Assembly: GCA_003249795.1 (NCBI GenBank)
Contig: QKHZ01000134.1
Location: 1-36,592, forward strand
Direction of reading: 5' to 3'
Length of the DNA stretch: 36,592 nt
From: a bacterium
Lineage (GTDB): Bacteria; Planctomycetota; SZUA-567
The notes beneath the pieces were generated by a model. The model was given only the letters and a program-made list of their open reading frames with translations, ran no database searches and was not told where the DNA came from. Position 1 is the first letter of the stretch, and each line of letters begins with the position of its first letter. Of this stretch, positions 1 through 6,584 are shown piece after piece. A program made the translations under genes and the position numbers.

Positions 1-1
1 T

Positions 2-100
2 CCGGCAAAAGATGCCGTTAAAACATCGGCACAAAAAGTCGTAAAAAAAGCCAAACGTGGTCGTAAGCCAGGGCGTAAACCTGCTGCTAAAAAAGCATGA
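2..100 (+). CDS. C-terminal end of a Lys/Arg-rich basic protein (5' partial)
   Basis: Only the last 32 codons are inside the window; the frame is open to the left edge and stops at TGA 98-100. The visible peptide is almost entirely Lys, Arg, Ala, Pro, Val and Gly and contains an AT-hook-like stretch (KRGRKPGRKP) followed by PAAKKA. Tails like this occur on bacterial histone H1-like proteins and on some HU/IHF, Rho or ribosome-associated proteins of the PVC group. The likely role is nonspecific nucleic-acid binding, but the folded domain lies outside the window, so the family cannot be named. The next gene begins 19 bases downstream on the same strand, so the two may be co-transcribed. Confidence 0.6.
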   Translation, partial: PAKDAVKTSAQKVVKKAKRGRKPGRKPAAKKA

Positions 101-119
101 ACCAGAGCGCTAGTCAAAA

Positions 120-1895
120 ATGAGTGAAATCCTTTTTTCACACAACAGTAATTTGCATCCGCAATCAGAATCTCCACAGGCACCGGTAATTGATACTGGT
201 GCCTGTGATGTTTCATTATCGCCATCGCCTGAGTCAGTATCCACACCCGTATGTCATGTATGTAATATTGGATTGCGCTTGCGTGAGGTGGCGCGACGTC
301 TTGGCAAAAAAACGGCTGTCATTATGGCCCAAGGCCGGCAGCCTTGGCAGACGTTGACTTTTTCAGAACTGGAAAGCAGAAGTGACGGTTATGCGCGTGG
401 GTTCCGGTCTGTTGGCATCGGTCGTGGAACGCGGACGCTCTTGATGGTGCGCCCGGGCAGGGACCTGTTTTCGCTAACCTTTGCATTGTTCAAGGTTGGC
501 GCTGTTCCTGTTCTGATTGATCCTGGCATGGGAGTCGCGCGCCTGCTTCATTGTATCGCTTCAGCAAAGCCAGAGGCGATGGTGGGTATCGGACTGGCGC
601 AATTGATGCGGGTCGTGCGTCCGTCATTTTTTAAAAGCGTCAAAACCTTTGTGACGGTTGGACATCGCTGGTGCTGGGGCGGTTACAGTGCGGATAAACT
701 TCTTCGGATTGATGAAAAACCGTTTGAGGTTGAGCAGACACGACCGGATGAACTGGCCGCGGTTCTGTTTACCACTGGCAGCACCGGACCTGCGAAGGGC
801 GTCTTGTATGAGCACGGCATGTTTGAGGCGCAGTGTGAGTTGATCGGCAAGACTTACGGTATTGATGAAAATGATATCGATTTGCCGACGTTTCCGTTAT
901 TCGGATTGTTTTCGATTGCTCTGGGGATGACTGCGGTGATTCCCGAGATGGATCCGACCCGTCCGGCCAAGGTGAACCCGCAGAATATCATTCGTGCTGT
1001 CAATGAAGGTGGTTGCACGTTTTCGTTCGGCAGTCCTGCACTTTGGGGACGCGTGTCGAAATATTGTGTTGAGCAGAATATGAAGCTGCCGAGTCTGAAA
1101 AATATTCTTATGGCTGGCGCGCCGGTTTCGCCTGTGGTGCATGAGCGTCTACTTAAGCATATTCTGTCGGACGGGGCGGAAACCCATACACCGTACGGGG
1201 CGACTGAAAGCCTTCCTGCGACGTCGATGAAAGGGTCGGATGTTTTAGCCGAAACTGCGGAACTGACTAAAATCGGGCGCGGGACATGTGTGGGGCGTCC
1301 TGTCCATGGCGTGAGTGTTGAGGTGATTCGGCTGACAGACGATGTGATTGAATCGTGGGACGATAGCCTGATCGTTGCTGACGGGAAGATCGGAGAGATC
1401 ACGGTTAAAGGCCCTGCAGTGACCAAAGCCTATGATAACCAGCCGGAGGCTACACGGCATGCAAAGATCCAAGACGGGGAGACGGTGCGTCACAGGATCG
1501 GCGATCTCGGTTATAAAGATGAACAGGGACGGCTCTGGTTCTGCGGCCGCAAAAACCATCGTGTCGAAACGACAAACGGGATTTTATACACCGTTTGCTG
1601 CGAAGCGATCTTCAATCAGCATCCGCAGGTGTTTCGCAGTGCGTTGGTTGGCGTCGGCTTGCGTCCTGCGCAGACGCCGGTGATTGTGGTTGAGCCCGTA
1701 TCGATCCCGAAAACGGCGCAAGAGTCGGAGAAACTGGTTCGTGAACTTCTTGAACTCGGCTGGAAATGTTCATTGACAAAGACGATTGTCAATGTGCTGC
1801 TGTATCCGTCGTTTCCGGTTGATATCCGCCATAACGCCAAGATCGGACGCGAGCAACTAGCGCTGTGGGCTGCACAGGCGTTGTCTGCAAAATAG
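120..1895 (+). CDS. OleC-like AMP-dependent synthetase (acyl-AMP / beta-lactone synthetase family)
   Basis: A 591-residue member of the ANL (acyl-CoA synthetase) superfamily, which activates a carboxylate with ATP. The ATP-binding P-loop FTTGSTGPAKG lies near residues 217-227, the A5 motif YGATE near 359-363, and the hinge region RIGDLGYKDEQGRLWFCGRK near 460-480. The segment PEMDPTRPAKVNPQ (275-288) and the short-helix style of the N-domain resemble OleC, the ligase of long-chain olefin synthesis that makes beta-lactones from beta-hydroxy acids; many such proteins are simply called fatty acid CoA ligase family. About 45 Ser/Pro-rich residues precede the conserved domain and have no obvious family match. 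No good Shine-Dalgarno precedes ATG 120, so the start is uncertain. OleA, OleB and OleD are not in the window. The ANL assignment is firm; the substrate is inferred. Confidence 0.85.
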   Translation: MSEILFSHNSNLHPQSESPQAPVIDTGACDVSLSPSPESVSTPVCHVCNIGLRLREVARRLGKKTAVIMAQGRQPWQTLTFSELESRSDGYARGFRSVGIGRGTRTLLMVRPGRDLFSLTFALFKVGAVPVLIDPGMGVARLLHCIASAKPEAMVGIGLAQLMRVVRPSFFKSVKTFVTVGHRWCWGGYSADKLLRIDEKPFEVEQTRPDELAAVLFTTGSTGPAKGVLYEHGMFEAQCELIGKTYGIDENDIDLPTFPLFGLFSIALGMTAVIPEMDPTRPAKVNPQNIIRAVNEGGCTFSFGSPALWGRVSKYCVEQNMKLPSLKNILMAGAPVSPVVHERLLKHILSDGAETHTPYGATESLPATSMKGSDVLAETAELTKIGRGTCVGRPVHGVSVEVIRLTDDVIESWDDSLIVADGKIGEITVKGPAVTKAYDNQPEATRHAKIQDGETVRHRIGDLGYKDEQGRLWFCGRKNHRVETTNGILYTVCCEAIFNQHPQVFRSALVGVGLRPAQTPVIVVEPVSIPKTAQESEKLVRELLELGWKCSLTKTIVNVLLYPSFPVDIRHNAKIGREQLALWAAQALSAK

Positions 1896-1917
1896 TCGTC
1901 GTCGGTCTGATTTGAGC

Positions 1918-2493
1918 CTATTCCAATTCGTCCAGTGTCAGGCTGAAGCTGGGGACGAACTCTTTCAGAAACATCTCTACTTCCGGCATCTTCAGATTGA
2001 CAATTGAGTCGTAAAGTGCTTTCTTTGCTTTGGCAAATTCGGTGTTGCCCGCAGCCAACTCTTCAATGCACTTCAAGTACGCGCATAACTTGTCTGCCGC
2101 TTTTACAAACAGAATTTCCTCGTCACTTCCCGCACATTTTAAAAGCGGTTCGTAATCTGCGCGCAAGTCATCGGGAACATAGGAAACCAGTTTGTCGGCA
2201 GAAACGTCTTCGATTTCATTGAACGCGGTTTTGATACGTGGGTTGAAGTACTTGATCGGTGTCGGTAGGTCGCCTGTCAGGACTTCCGCCGCATCGTGAA
2301 ACATCGCAAGAAGCGCAACCCGCTCGGGATTCACGGATTTGTTGAAGCGGCGTACGGCAATCAGTGCAAGACCGTGGGCAATCATGCTGACGCGGAGGCT
2401 GTGTTCCTGAATATTTTCTTCCTGAACGCACCGCATCAGTCCCCAGCGGCGGATATGTTTCATGCGGGCAAGCATGGCAAAAAAATGGCTCAT
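1918..2493 (-). CDS. yfbR: 5'-deoxynucleotidase YfbR (HD-domain)
   Basis: A 191-residue HD-domain phosphohydrolase that closely follows E. coli YfbR over its full length. YfbR removes the 5' phosphate from deoxyribonucleoside monophosphates in the cytoplasm and helps balance dNTP pools. The metal-binding residues are all present: H31 in the EHS motif, H66-D67 in the HD motif and D134. The signatures EVLTGDLPTPIKYFN (70-84) and CAYLKCIEELAAGN are diagnostic of this subfamily. An AAGGA sequence 5 bases before the ATG supports the start. The gene converges on the OleC-like gene with 22 bases between the stops and no clear terminator. The 243 bases upstream (2494-2736), up to the AraC-type gene, hold no gene I can support. 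Confidence 0.93.
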   Translation of the reverse strand: MSHFFAMLARMKHIRRWGLMRCVQEENIQEHSLRVSMIAHGLALIAVRRFNKSVNPERVALLAMFHDAAEVLTGDLPTPIKYFNPRIKTAFNEIEDVSADKLVSYVPDDLRADYEPLLKCAGSDEEILFVKAADKLCAYLKCIEELAAGNTEFAKAKKALYDSIVNLKMPEVEMFLKEFVPSFSLTLDELE

Positions 2494-2736
2494 GTCGTTC
2501 CTTTCGTCTGTCGTGTTTTCTTGAACTGATTATAGAGCTTATGGAAATTGCCCTTGCGATGCAATTGTTGGGTTTCATGAAAGAAAAGATTCTGTATTTT
2601 AGCATCACCGCCATCTGCGCAGTCGCCTTCTATAGACGATGACAGCATCGGCTGAACCGCCGCCGATGCCTTTACATCGCCTTGCAAAGGCTTCTGTGCA
2701 TCTGACTGCGTGGTTAGTGAGTAGTGCGTATTGCGT

Positions 2737-3534
2737 TTATGGGCGTATCTGGTTGCGATAGACAGACGGGGGCTTTCCTGTGATACGGGTGAAGCTGCGG
2801 GAGAAGTGGAATGCGTTTAAGAAGCCGGTAAGCGAGGCAATGCGCTCAAGGGTATCGTTCGGATGTTCAATTAGAAGTTGCTGGGAGAGTGAGATTCTGC
2901 GGCTAAGGATGTATCGGGCGGGACTGATGCCAAATGCCTGTGTAAATGCCCGGGTGAAGTGGGCGCGGTTTAAATGCATGCGTTCGGCAAGTTCTGGTAC
3001 GCTGACCGGTTGATCCAGATGCGCTTCAATATACGTCAGGATCGGATGGAACCGTTTTGCTTGTGGAATACTGTTTTTGGGTTCATTGTCGTCAACGATA
3101 AAGTCTGCAAGGAGTTGCATCAAAATGCCATTAAGTCTCATCTGGTTTGCGGTCTCGGGTCGGAGGCTGAGGGTTTCCATTTCTGTATGGAGGGCAAGTC
3201 GATGGTTTTGCTCTGAGAGGTCGTTTCGTTCGTAAGTATATGAAAGCAAATTAAATGCGGGGATGCCGGACAAGAGCGTTGTGCGGAAGTGGATATAATG
3301 TTGCATGCACTGCTTGTCACAGCCAAAGTCAAAGATTATTCCTGCCGGAATGAACAGGAAAACGCCTGGTTTAATGATGTACTTCCTGTTGGCGATTCGC
3401 ACCCATTGGCTTCCCGATTCAACGAGGTATAGCCTGTTGATATTGTCCTGGTAGGCGACGTTGTGCCACTTGGTTGTCAAGTGAATCGAATGTGCTTGGC
3501 AGAGGCTGATTTGTAGCGTAGATAGCAGATCCAA
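2737..3534 (-). CDS. AraC-family transcriptional regulator
   Basis: A cupin-like effector domain (including the stretch KYIIKPGVFLFIPAG) is followed by a C-terminal pair of helix-turn-helix motifs of the AraC/XylS type: SVPELAERMHLNRAHFTRAF, then RIASLTGFLNAFHFSRSF and the terminal TGKPPSVYR. Such proteins usually sense a sugar or small metabolite and activate a neighbouring gene. I chose TTG 3532-3534, which gives 265 residues, because GGAG stands 5 bases before it and the protein then starts at the usual distance from the cupin. An in-frame ATG at 3606 would add 24 odd Cys-rich residues (289 total) and has only a weak AGAAAG site. The gene is divergent from the UroD-like gene, which is its most likely target. 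Confidence 0.88.
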   Translation of the reverse strand: MDLLSTLQISLCQAHSIHLTTKWHNVAYQDNINRLYLVESGSQWVRIANRKYIIKPGVFLFIPAGIIFDFGCDKQCMQHYIHFRTTLLSGIPAFNLLSYTYERNDLSEQNHRLALHTEMETLSLRPETANQMRLNGILMQLLADFIVDDNEPKNSIPQAKRFHPILTYIEAHLDQPVSVPELAERMHLNRAHFTRAFTQAFGISPARYILSRRISLSQQLLIEHPNDTLERIASLTGFLNAFHFSRSFTRITGKPPSVYRNQIRP

Positions 3535-3659
3535 TCGTACTCCTGCAAGATTCGTTGTTTTAAAAGAGATGCAACAAATATATATGGAAACGCATTGCGT
3601 GTCCATGGCATTTCTTTCTAAAAGGGGTAGAGTTCTGTTGCGTGTTGTTTTTCAGATTG

Positions 3660-3673
3660 GCGATAGTTATCGC
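3660..3673. promoter_or_regulatory. Inverted repeat GCGATA-GT-TATCGC next to the ribosome binding site
   Basis: Two perfect 6-base arms with a 2-base centre lie in the AraC/UroD divergent region and directly abut the AGGAG Shine-Dalgarno (3674-3678) of the UroD-like gene. The position fits either an operator for a regulator or a small RNA hairpin that hides the ribosome binding site. AraC-type proteins more often bind direct repeats, so the link to the neighbouring regulator is only a guess. Confidence 0.35.
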
Positions 3674-3684
3674 AGGAGAGAGTT

Positions 3685-4749
3685 ATGTCATATGAAGACG
3701 GATGGGCGGCGATCTGTTTGGATAAGCCGAAGCGGGTGCCGCGGACGGAATACTCGGCTGAAAACCACTGGAAACTGGTTCAGTCCGTGACTGGACAGGA
3801 TGTGGATGAGAATAGTCCCCTTGATGTACAGAAACGTTCGAGTGAATTGTTCTGCAGCCCGGAATGTTGGAACTATGATTTTTTCTGGTCAATTTTGATT
3901 AACCGTTCGGAACTTGATGCGAAACGGACGAGGATGGGACATGCAACCTATGCCTCAGGCGGGGTTGATTATGATACGCGGGTGGAGTGTCCATTTGCAG
4001 ATGTGGATGAGGTTTTGGCGTTTGATCCGTTTGAATGGTACGGTACGCCTGATATTGAATCGAATACAAAACGGTTTAATGAGCATTATTACAGTATTCG
4101 ACAGTCGAAGCCTGATGGTGTCGCCATGACCGGAACTTATATTACGCTGATTTCAGGTCTGCTTGAGATTTTCGGCTGGGATCTTTTGTTGGAGGCATTG
4201 GGCGAAGATGCCAAAGCCTTTGGCGAGGTTGCAAACCGCTATGCAAAATGGATCGGATATTATATGGAAGCGCTTGCCAAAAGCGATGCGCCTGTGGTGA
4301 TGATTCATGATGACATCGTCTGGACGAGTGGCCCGTTTGTGCATCCTGACTGGTATCGGAAATATGTGTTTGCAAATTATAAGTGGATGTTTGCGCCGCT
4401 TGTCGATTCAGGAAAAAAAATTGCCTATACCTCGGATGGCACATATACGGTGTTTGTCGATGATATTGCTGCCACTGGTGTGCACGGTTTTGTGATGGAG
4501 CCGACAACGGACATGAAGTATATTGCCGATAAATACGGCAAGACCCACTTCTTTGTCGGCAATGCGGATACGCGAATATTATTATCCAACGATAAAAATG
4601 CAATCCGTAGTGAGGTTGAACAGTGCATGGCGATTGGCAAAAAACATCCTGGTTTCTTTATGGCTGTAGGCAATCATATCCCGCCAAACACACCTGTGGA
4701 AGCAGCACTTTACTATAATGAAGTGTATGAAAAACTTTCTCGCCGATAA
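3685..4749 (+). CDS. Uroporphyrinogen decarboxylase (UroD) superfamily protein, probable methyltransferase-like
   Basis: A 354-residue cytoplasmic protein with the UroD/MtaA-type barrel pattern. Recognisable parts are VVMIHDDIVWTSGPFVHPDWYRKYVF near residues 211-236, GKKIAYTSDGTYTVFVDDIAATGVHGFVMEP (about 248-278) and a C-terminal MAVGNHIPPNTPVEAALYYNEVYEKL. In haem synthesis UroD decarboxylates uroporphyrinogen, but this protein lacks the usual N-terminal UroD signature. It belongs to the large subgroup, abundant in Lentisphaerota, Kiritimatiellota and anaerobic Firmicutes, in which some members transfer methyl groups to or from corrinoids. A good AGGAG site precedes ATG 3685. The divergent AraC gene suggests induction by a carbon source. 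The exact substrate is unknown. Confidence 0.85.
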   Translation: MSYEDGWAAICLDKPKRVPRTEYSAENHWKLVQSVTGQDVDENSPLDVQKRSSELFCSPECWNYDFFWSILINRSELDAKRTRMGHATYASGGVDYDTRVECPFADVDEVLAFDPFEWYGTPDIESNTKRFNEHYYSIRQSKPDGVAMTGTYITLISGLLEIFGWDLLLEALGEDAKAFGEVANRYAKWIGYYMEALAKSDAPVVMIHDDIVWTSGPFVHPDWYRKYVFANYKWMFAPLVDSGKKIAYTSDGTYTVFVDDIAATGVHGFVMEPTTDMKYIADKYGKTHFFVGNADTRILLSNDKNAIRSEVEQCMAIGKKHPGFFMAVGNHIPPNTPVEAALYYNEVYEKLSRR

Positions 4750-4821
4750 AGCGGATTATTTGCACCCTCATTATTCAAAATCTCATGGTCGTTGAATCCG
4801 GTGTTGGCGTATGGCAAAAGC

Positions 4822-4850
4822 TTGACATTCAGCCGTGAATGCGGTATCCC
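4822..4850 (+). promoter_or_regulatory. Candidate sigma-70 promoter for the DUF2946-like gene
   Basis: A consensus -35 TTGACA (4822-4827), a 17-base spacer and a poor -10 TATCCC (4845-4850). The predicted transcript start falls almost on ATG 4858, which would make a nearly leaderless message. No Shine-Dalgarno is visible before that ATG, which is consistent but not proof. Confidence 0.25.
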
Positions 4851-4857
4851 TGATGAA

Positions 4858-5349
4858 ATGAGTATGCTTTCTGCATCAAAAAAGGGTACCGGTTTTCTTT
4901 CGTGTGCCGCTTATGTCGGGTTGCTGGCGGCGGGGCTGCTGTTGTTGTTGGCGCCAGCGTTCCATGCATTACACCTGACTCTTGCCGCGTGCTCTCAGGA
5001 CGGGAAAGATTGCCATCTCTGCACAAGCCGGTCGGTGGCGCACAGGCCTCCTGTCCTTTCTTTAGGGACAAAAGACGGTTGCAGCCGGACTGCGATAAAA
5101 ACGTTTGCCTGGGGGATTCATAAACAAACGGGAAATCATGTAGCGCATCACCATCACCATAATTCCGACTCATGTCCGCTATGCAAGTTGTTGCTTGAAC
5201 TGTATTGCCAGATGCAACCGGAACTGGTTACGGCAGAGTATCTGATCGCACATGTTTTTTCCTTTGCGGTTCCATGTCAGTCCGAACCTGTTGTGAATAC
5301 GATTGGTCACGCCTATTCTGCCCGCGCTCCTCCTTTCGGACGATTCTAG
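4858..5349 (+). CDS. DUF2946-like membrane-anchored Cys/His-rich protein
   Basis: A 163-residue protein with one hydrophobic N-terminal segment (about 11-33), which could be a signal peptide or anchor. After it come DCHLC (51-55), five consecutive His (97-101), CPLC (106-109) and the C-terminal ARAPP (155-159). The order of hydrophobic segment, His cluster, CxxC and a final RAPP is the pattern of DUF2946 proteins, small envelope proteins often found beside copper or zinc transport genes. A role in periplasmic metal binding is inferred from this and from znuABC downstream. The start is uncertain: an in-frame TTG at 4792 and ATG at 4864 are alternatives and none has a good ribosome binding site. 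The 167-base gap to znuA carries its own promoter candidate. Confidence 0.65.
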   Translation: MSMLSASKKGTGFLSCAAYVGLLAAGLLLLLAPAFHALHLTLAACSQDGKDCHLCTSRSVAHRPPVLSLGTKDGCSRTAIKTFAWGIHKQTGNHVAHHHHHNSDSCPLCKLLLELYCQMQPELVTAEYLIAHVFSFAVPCQSEPVVNTIGHAYSARAPPFGRF

Positions 5350-5466
5350 TAACAAATCATTTTCGTTTTGGATTCAGTTTCCTGTACAATCAGTGTTTTG
5401 CCGCTGGAATGCGCTTTGTGCAATATAGGCCTGCGGGATTGCCGCGCGGGCAGACTGTTTATTGCA

Positions 5467-5495
5467 TTGTGGACGGTGATTGCTGATTATATGAT
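5467..5495 (+). promoter_or_regulatory. Candidate promoter of the znu operon
   Basis: A -35 TTGTGG (5467-5472), a 17-base spacer and a -10 TATGAT (5490-5495). The -10 lies inside the inverted repeat at 5484-5503. The transcript would start near 5502, just ahead of the AGGAG (5505-5509) that serves znuA. Confidence 0.4.
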
Positions 5496-5503
5496 CACAA
5501 TCA
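5484..5503. promoter_or_regulatory. Zur/Fur-like operator candidate (TGATT-N10-AATCA)
   Basis: Perfect 5-base arms TGATT (5484-5488) and AATCA (5499-5503) flank an AT-rich 10-base centre and cover the predicted -10 box of the znu operon. Zinc-uptake operons are normally repressed by a Fur-family protein (Zur) that binds AT-rich palindromes in exactly this place. The spacing does not match a published Zur consensus that I know, and no zur gene is in the window, so the assignment rests on position and symmetry. Confidence 0.35.
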
Positions 5504-5516
5504 TAGGAGTAGTCTG

Positions 5517-6584
5517 ATGAATAATTCTACAAAGTCGATCATTACGACAATTTCGTTGATGCGGTGTTTATTGATGGTGATGTCGGTGGTGCTGGTTTTT
5601 CTTCTCTGCGGTCAAATCGCAAAGGCAGAAGACGGAAAAGGGAAAAATGTTTTATGCACAACATTTCCGATTTATCAAATCACCCGCAACGTTATTGCTG
5701 GCGCAAAAGGTGTAAATGTCGAGTTGATGCTTCCGGCGGCGATGGGTTGCCCGCATGACTATGAATTAACCCCGCGGGATCTAATGAAACTGGAAAAGGC
5801 AGAGATTCTCGTTGTCAACGGGCTGGGGATGGAAGAGTTTCTAGGCATGGGGGGCGTTGTCGGCCATGAGCACGAAGGGACGGCTCCTGATATCAAGGCC
5901 GTCATTATCGACAGTTCGCACGGGATCACCGAAGCCATGTCTTACACGAAAATGGATTCAGATGATGATCATGACGAAGACCACGACGAAGATCATGCAG
6001 AAGAACATCATGAAGATCATGACGGTGAGGAAGGGCATCACCACCACCATCATCATCATCATGGAATGAATCCGCATCTCTTTGCTTCGCCTGCGCTGGT
6101 GGCAAAGATTGCTGTTAATATCGCATCGGGCTTGGCGAAAGAAGATTCGGAAAATGCAGCGGTGTATATGAAAAATGCAGCGGCATATGCAGCCGAGATG
6201 AATGCGCTTGCCCAGCAATTCCGTGATCTTGGTCAAGCGCTTTCCAATAATCGGATCGTGACTCAGCACGGCGTGTTCGATTATCTTGCTAAAGACATAG
6301 GGCTTGAGATTGTCGCTGTTGTTCAGGCGCACGCGGGTGAAGAGCCGTCGACTGCCGAAATGATCCGGATTGTCAAGACGATCCGTGAGAAAAAGGCAGG
6401 GGCAATGTTTACGGAGCCGCAGTATCCGGCACGGATCGGCCAGACGATCGCGAAAGAAGCAAAGATTTCGTGTGCGTCGCTCGATCCTGTCGCAAGCGGT
6501 CCGGACAATGCTCCGGTCGATTATTATACAACGGTGATGAAACAGAATTTGTTAACTCTTGGAAAAGTTCTTGGAACAAAATAA
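5517..6584 (+). CDS. znuA: Zinc ABC transporter substrate-binding protein (ZnuA-like)
   Basis: A 355-residue periplasmic metal-binding protein of the cluster A-I (ZnuA/TroA) family. A signal peptide occupies about residues 1-37, ending IAKA. The family's metal ligands are visible: H80 (GCPHDYELTP), H187 (GMNPHLFASP), H251 (VTQHGVFDY) and E300 or D323 near the C-terminus. Between them, at about 148-182, is a long flexible His/Asp/Glu-rich loop with a run of nine His, which is typical of zinc-specific rather than manganese-specific members. AGGAG stands 7 bases before the ATG. The stop codon directly abuts the znuC start, so the two are translated from one message. Zinc is the expected substrate. 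Confidence 0.93.
   Translation: MNNSTKSIITTISLMRCLLMVMSVVLVFLLCGQIAKAEDGKGKNVLCTTFPIYQITRNVIAGAKGVNVELMLPAAMGCPHDYELTPRDLMKLEKAEILVVNGLGMEEFLGMGGVVGHEHEGTAPDIKAVIIDSSHGITEAMSYTKMDSDDDHDEDHDEDHAEEHHEDHDGEEGHHHHHHHHHGMNPHLFASPALVAKIAVNIASGLAKEDSENAAVYMKNAAAYAAEMNALAQQFRDLGQALSNNRIVTQHGVFDYLAKDIGLEIVAVVQAHAGEEPSTAEMIRIVKTIREKKAGAMFTEPQYPARIGQTIAKEAKISCASLDPVASGPDNAPVDYYTTVMKQNLLTLGKVLGTK

Noticed and set aside
854-1426. 190-codon open frame on the minus strand
   Set aside because: Antisense to the OleC-like gene, with no family features.
1771-1794. Inverted repeat CATTGACA-N8-TGTCAATG inside the OleC-like gene
   Set aside because: It lies within a coding region far from any start and also looks like two chance TTGACA boxes; no partner -10 was found.
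2216-2687. Overlapping minus-strand frames around the yfbR start
   Set aside because: They conflict with yfbR or lack ribosome binding sites and recognisable protein features.
2668-2691. GCCTTT...AAAGGC hairpin downstream of the AraC-type gene
   Set aside because: The loop is 12 bases and no U-tract follows on the relevant strand.
5430-5450. Hairpin CCTGCGG...CCGCGCGGG after the DUF2946-like gene
   Set aside because: Only four or five good pairs with a wobble and a bulge, and the following T-run is interrupted, so I do not call a terminator.
5205-5486. 93-codon plus-strand frame across the DUF2946-like gene end
   Set aside because: Shifted frame of the preceding gene running into the promoter region; no ribosome binding site.
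5950-6062. Tandem GAT/CAT/GAA repeats in znuA
   Set aside because: These are simple codon repeats of the His/Asp/Glu-rich loop expected in ZnuA, not a CRISPR or regulatory repeat.
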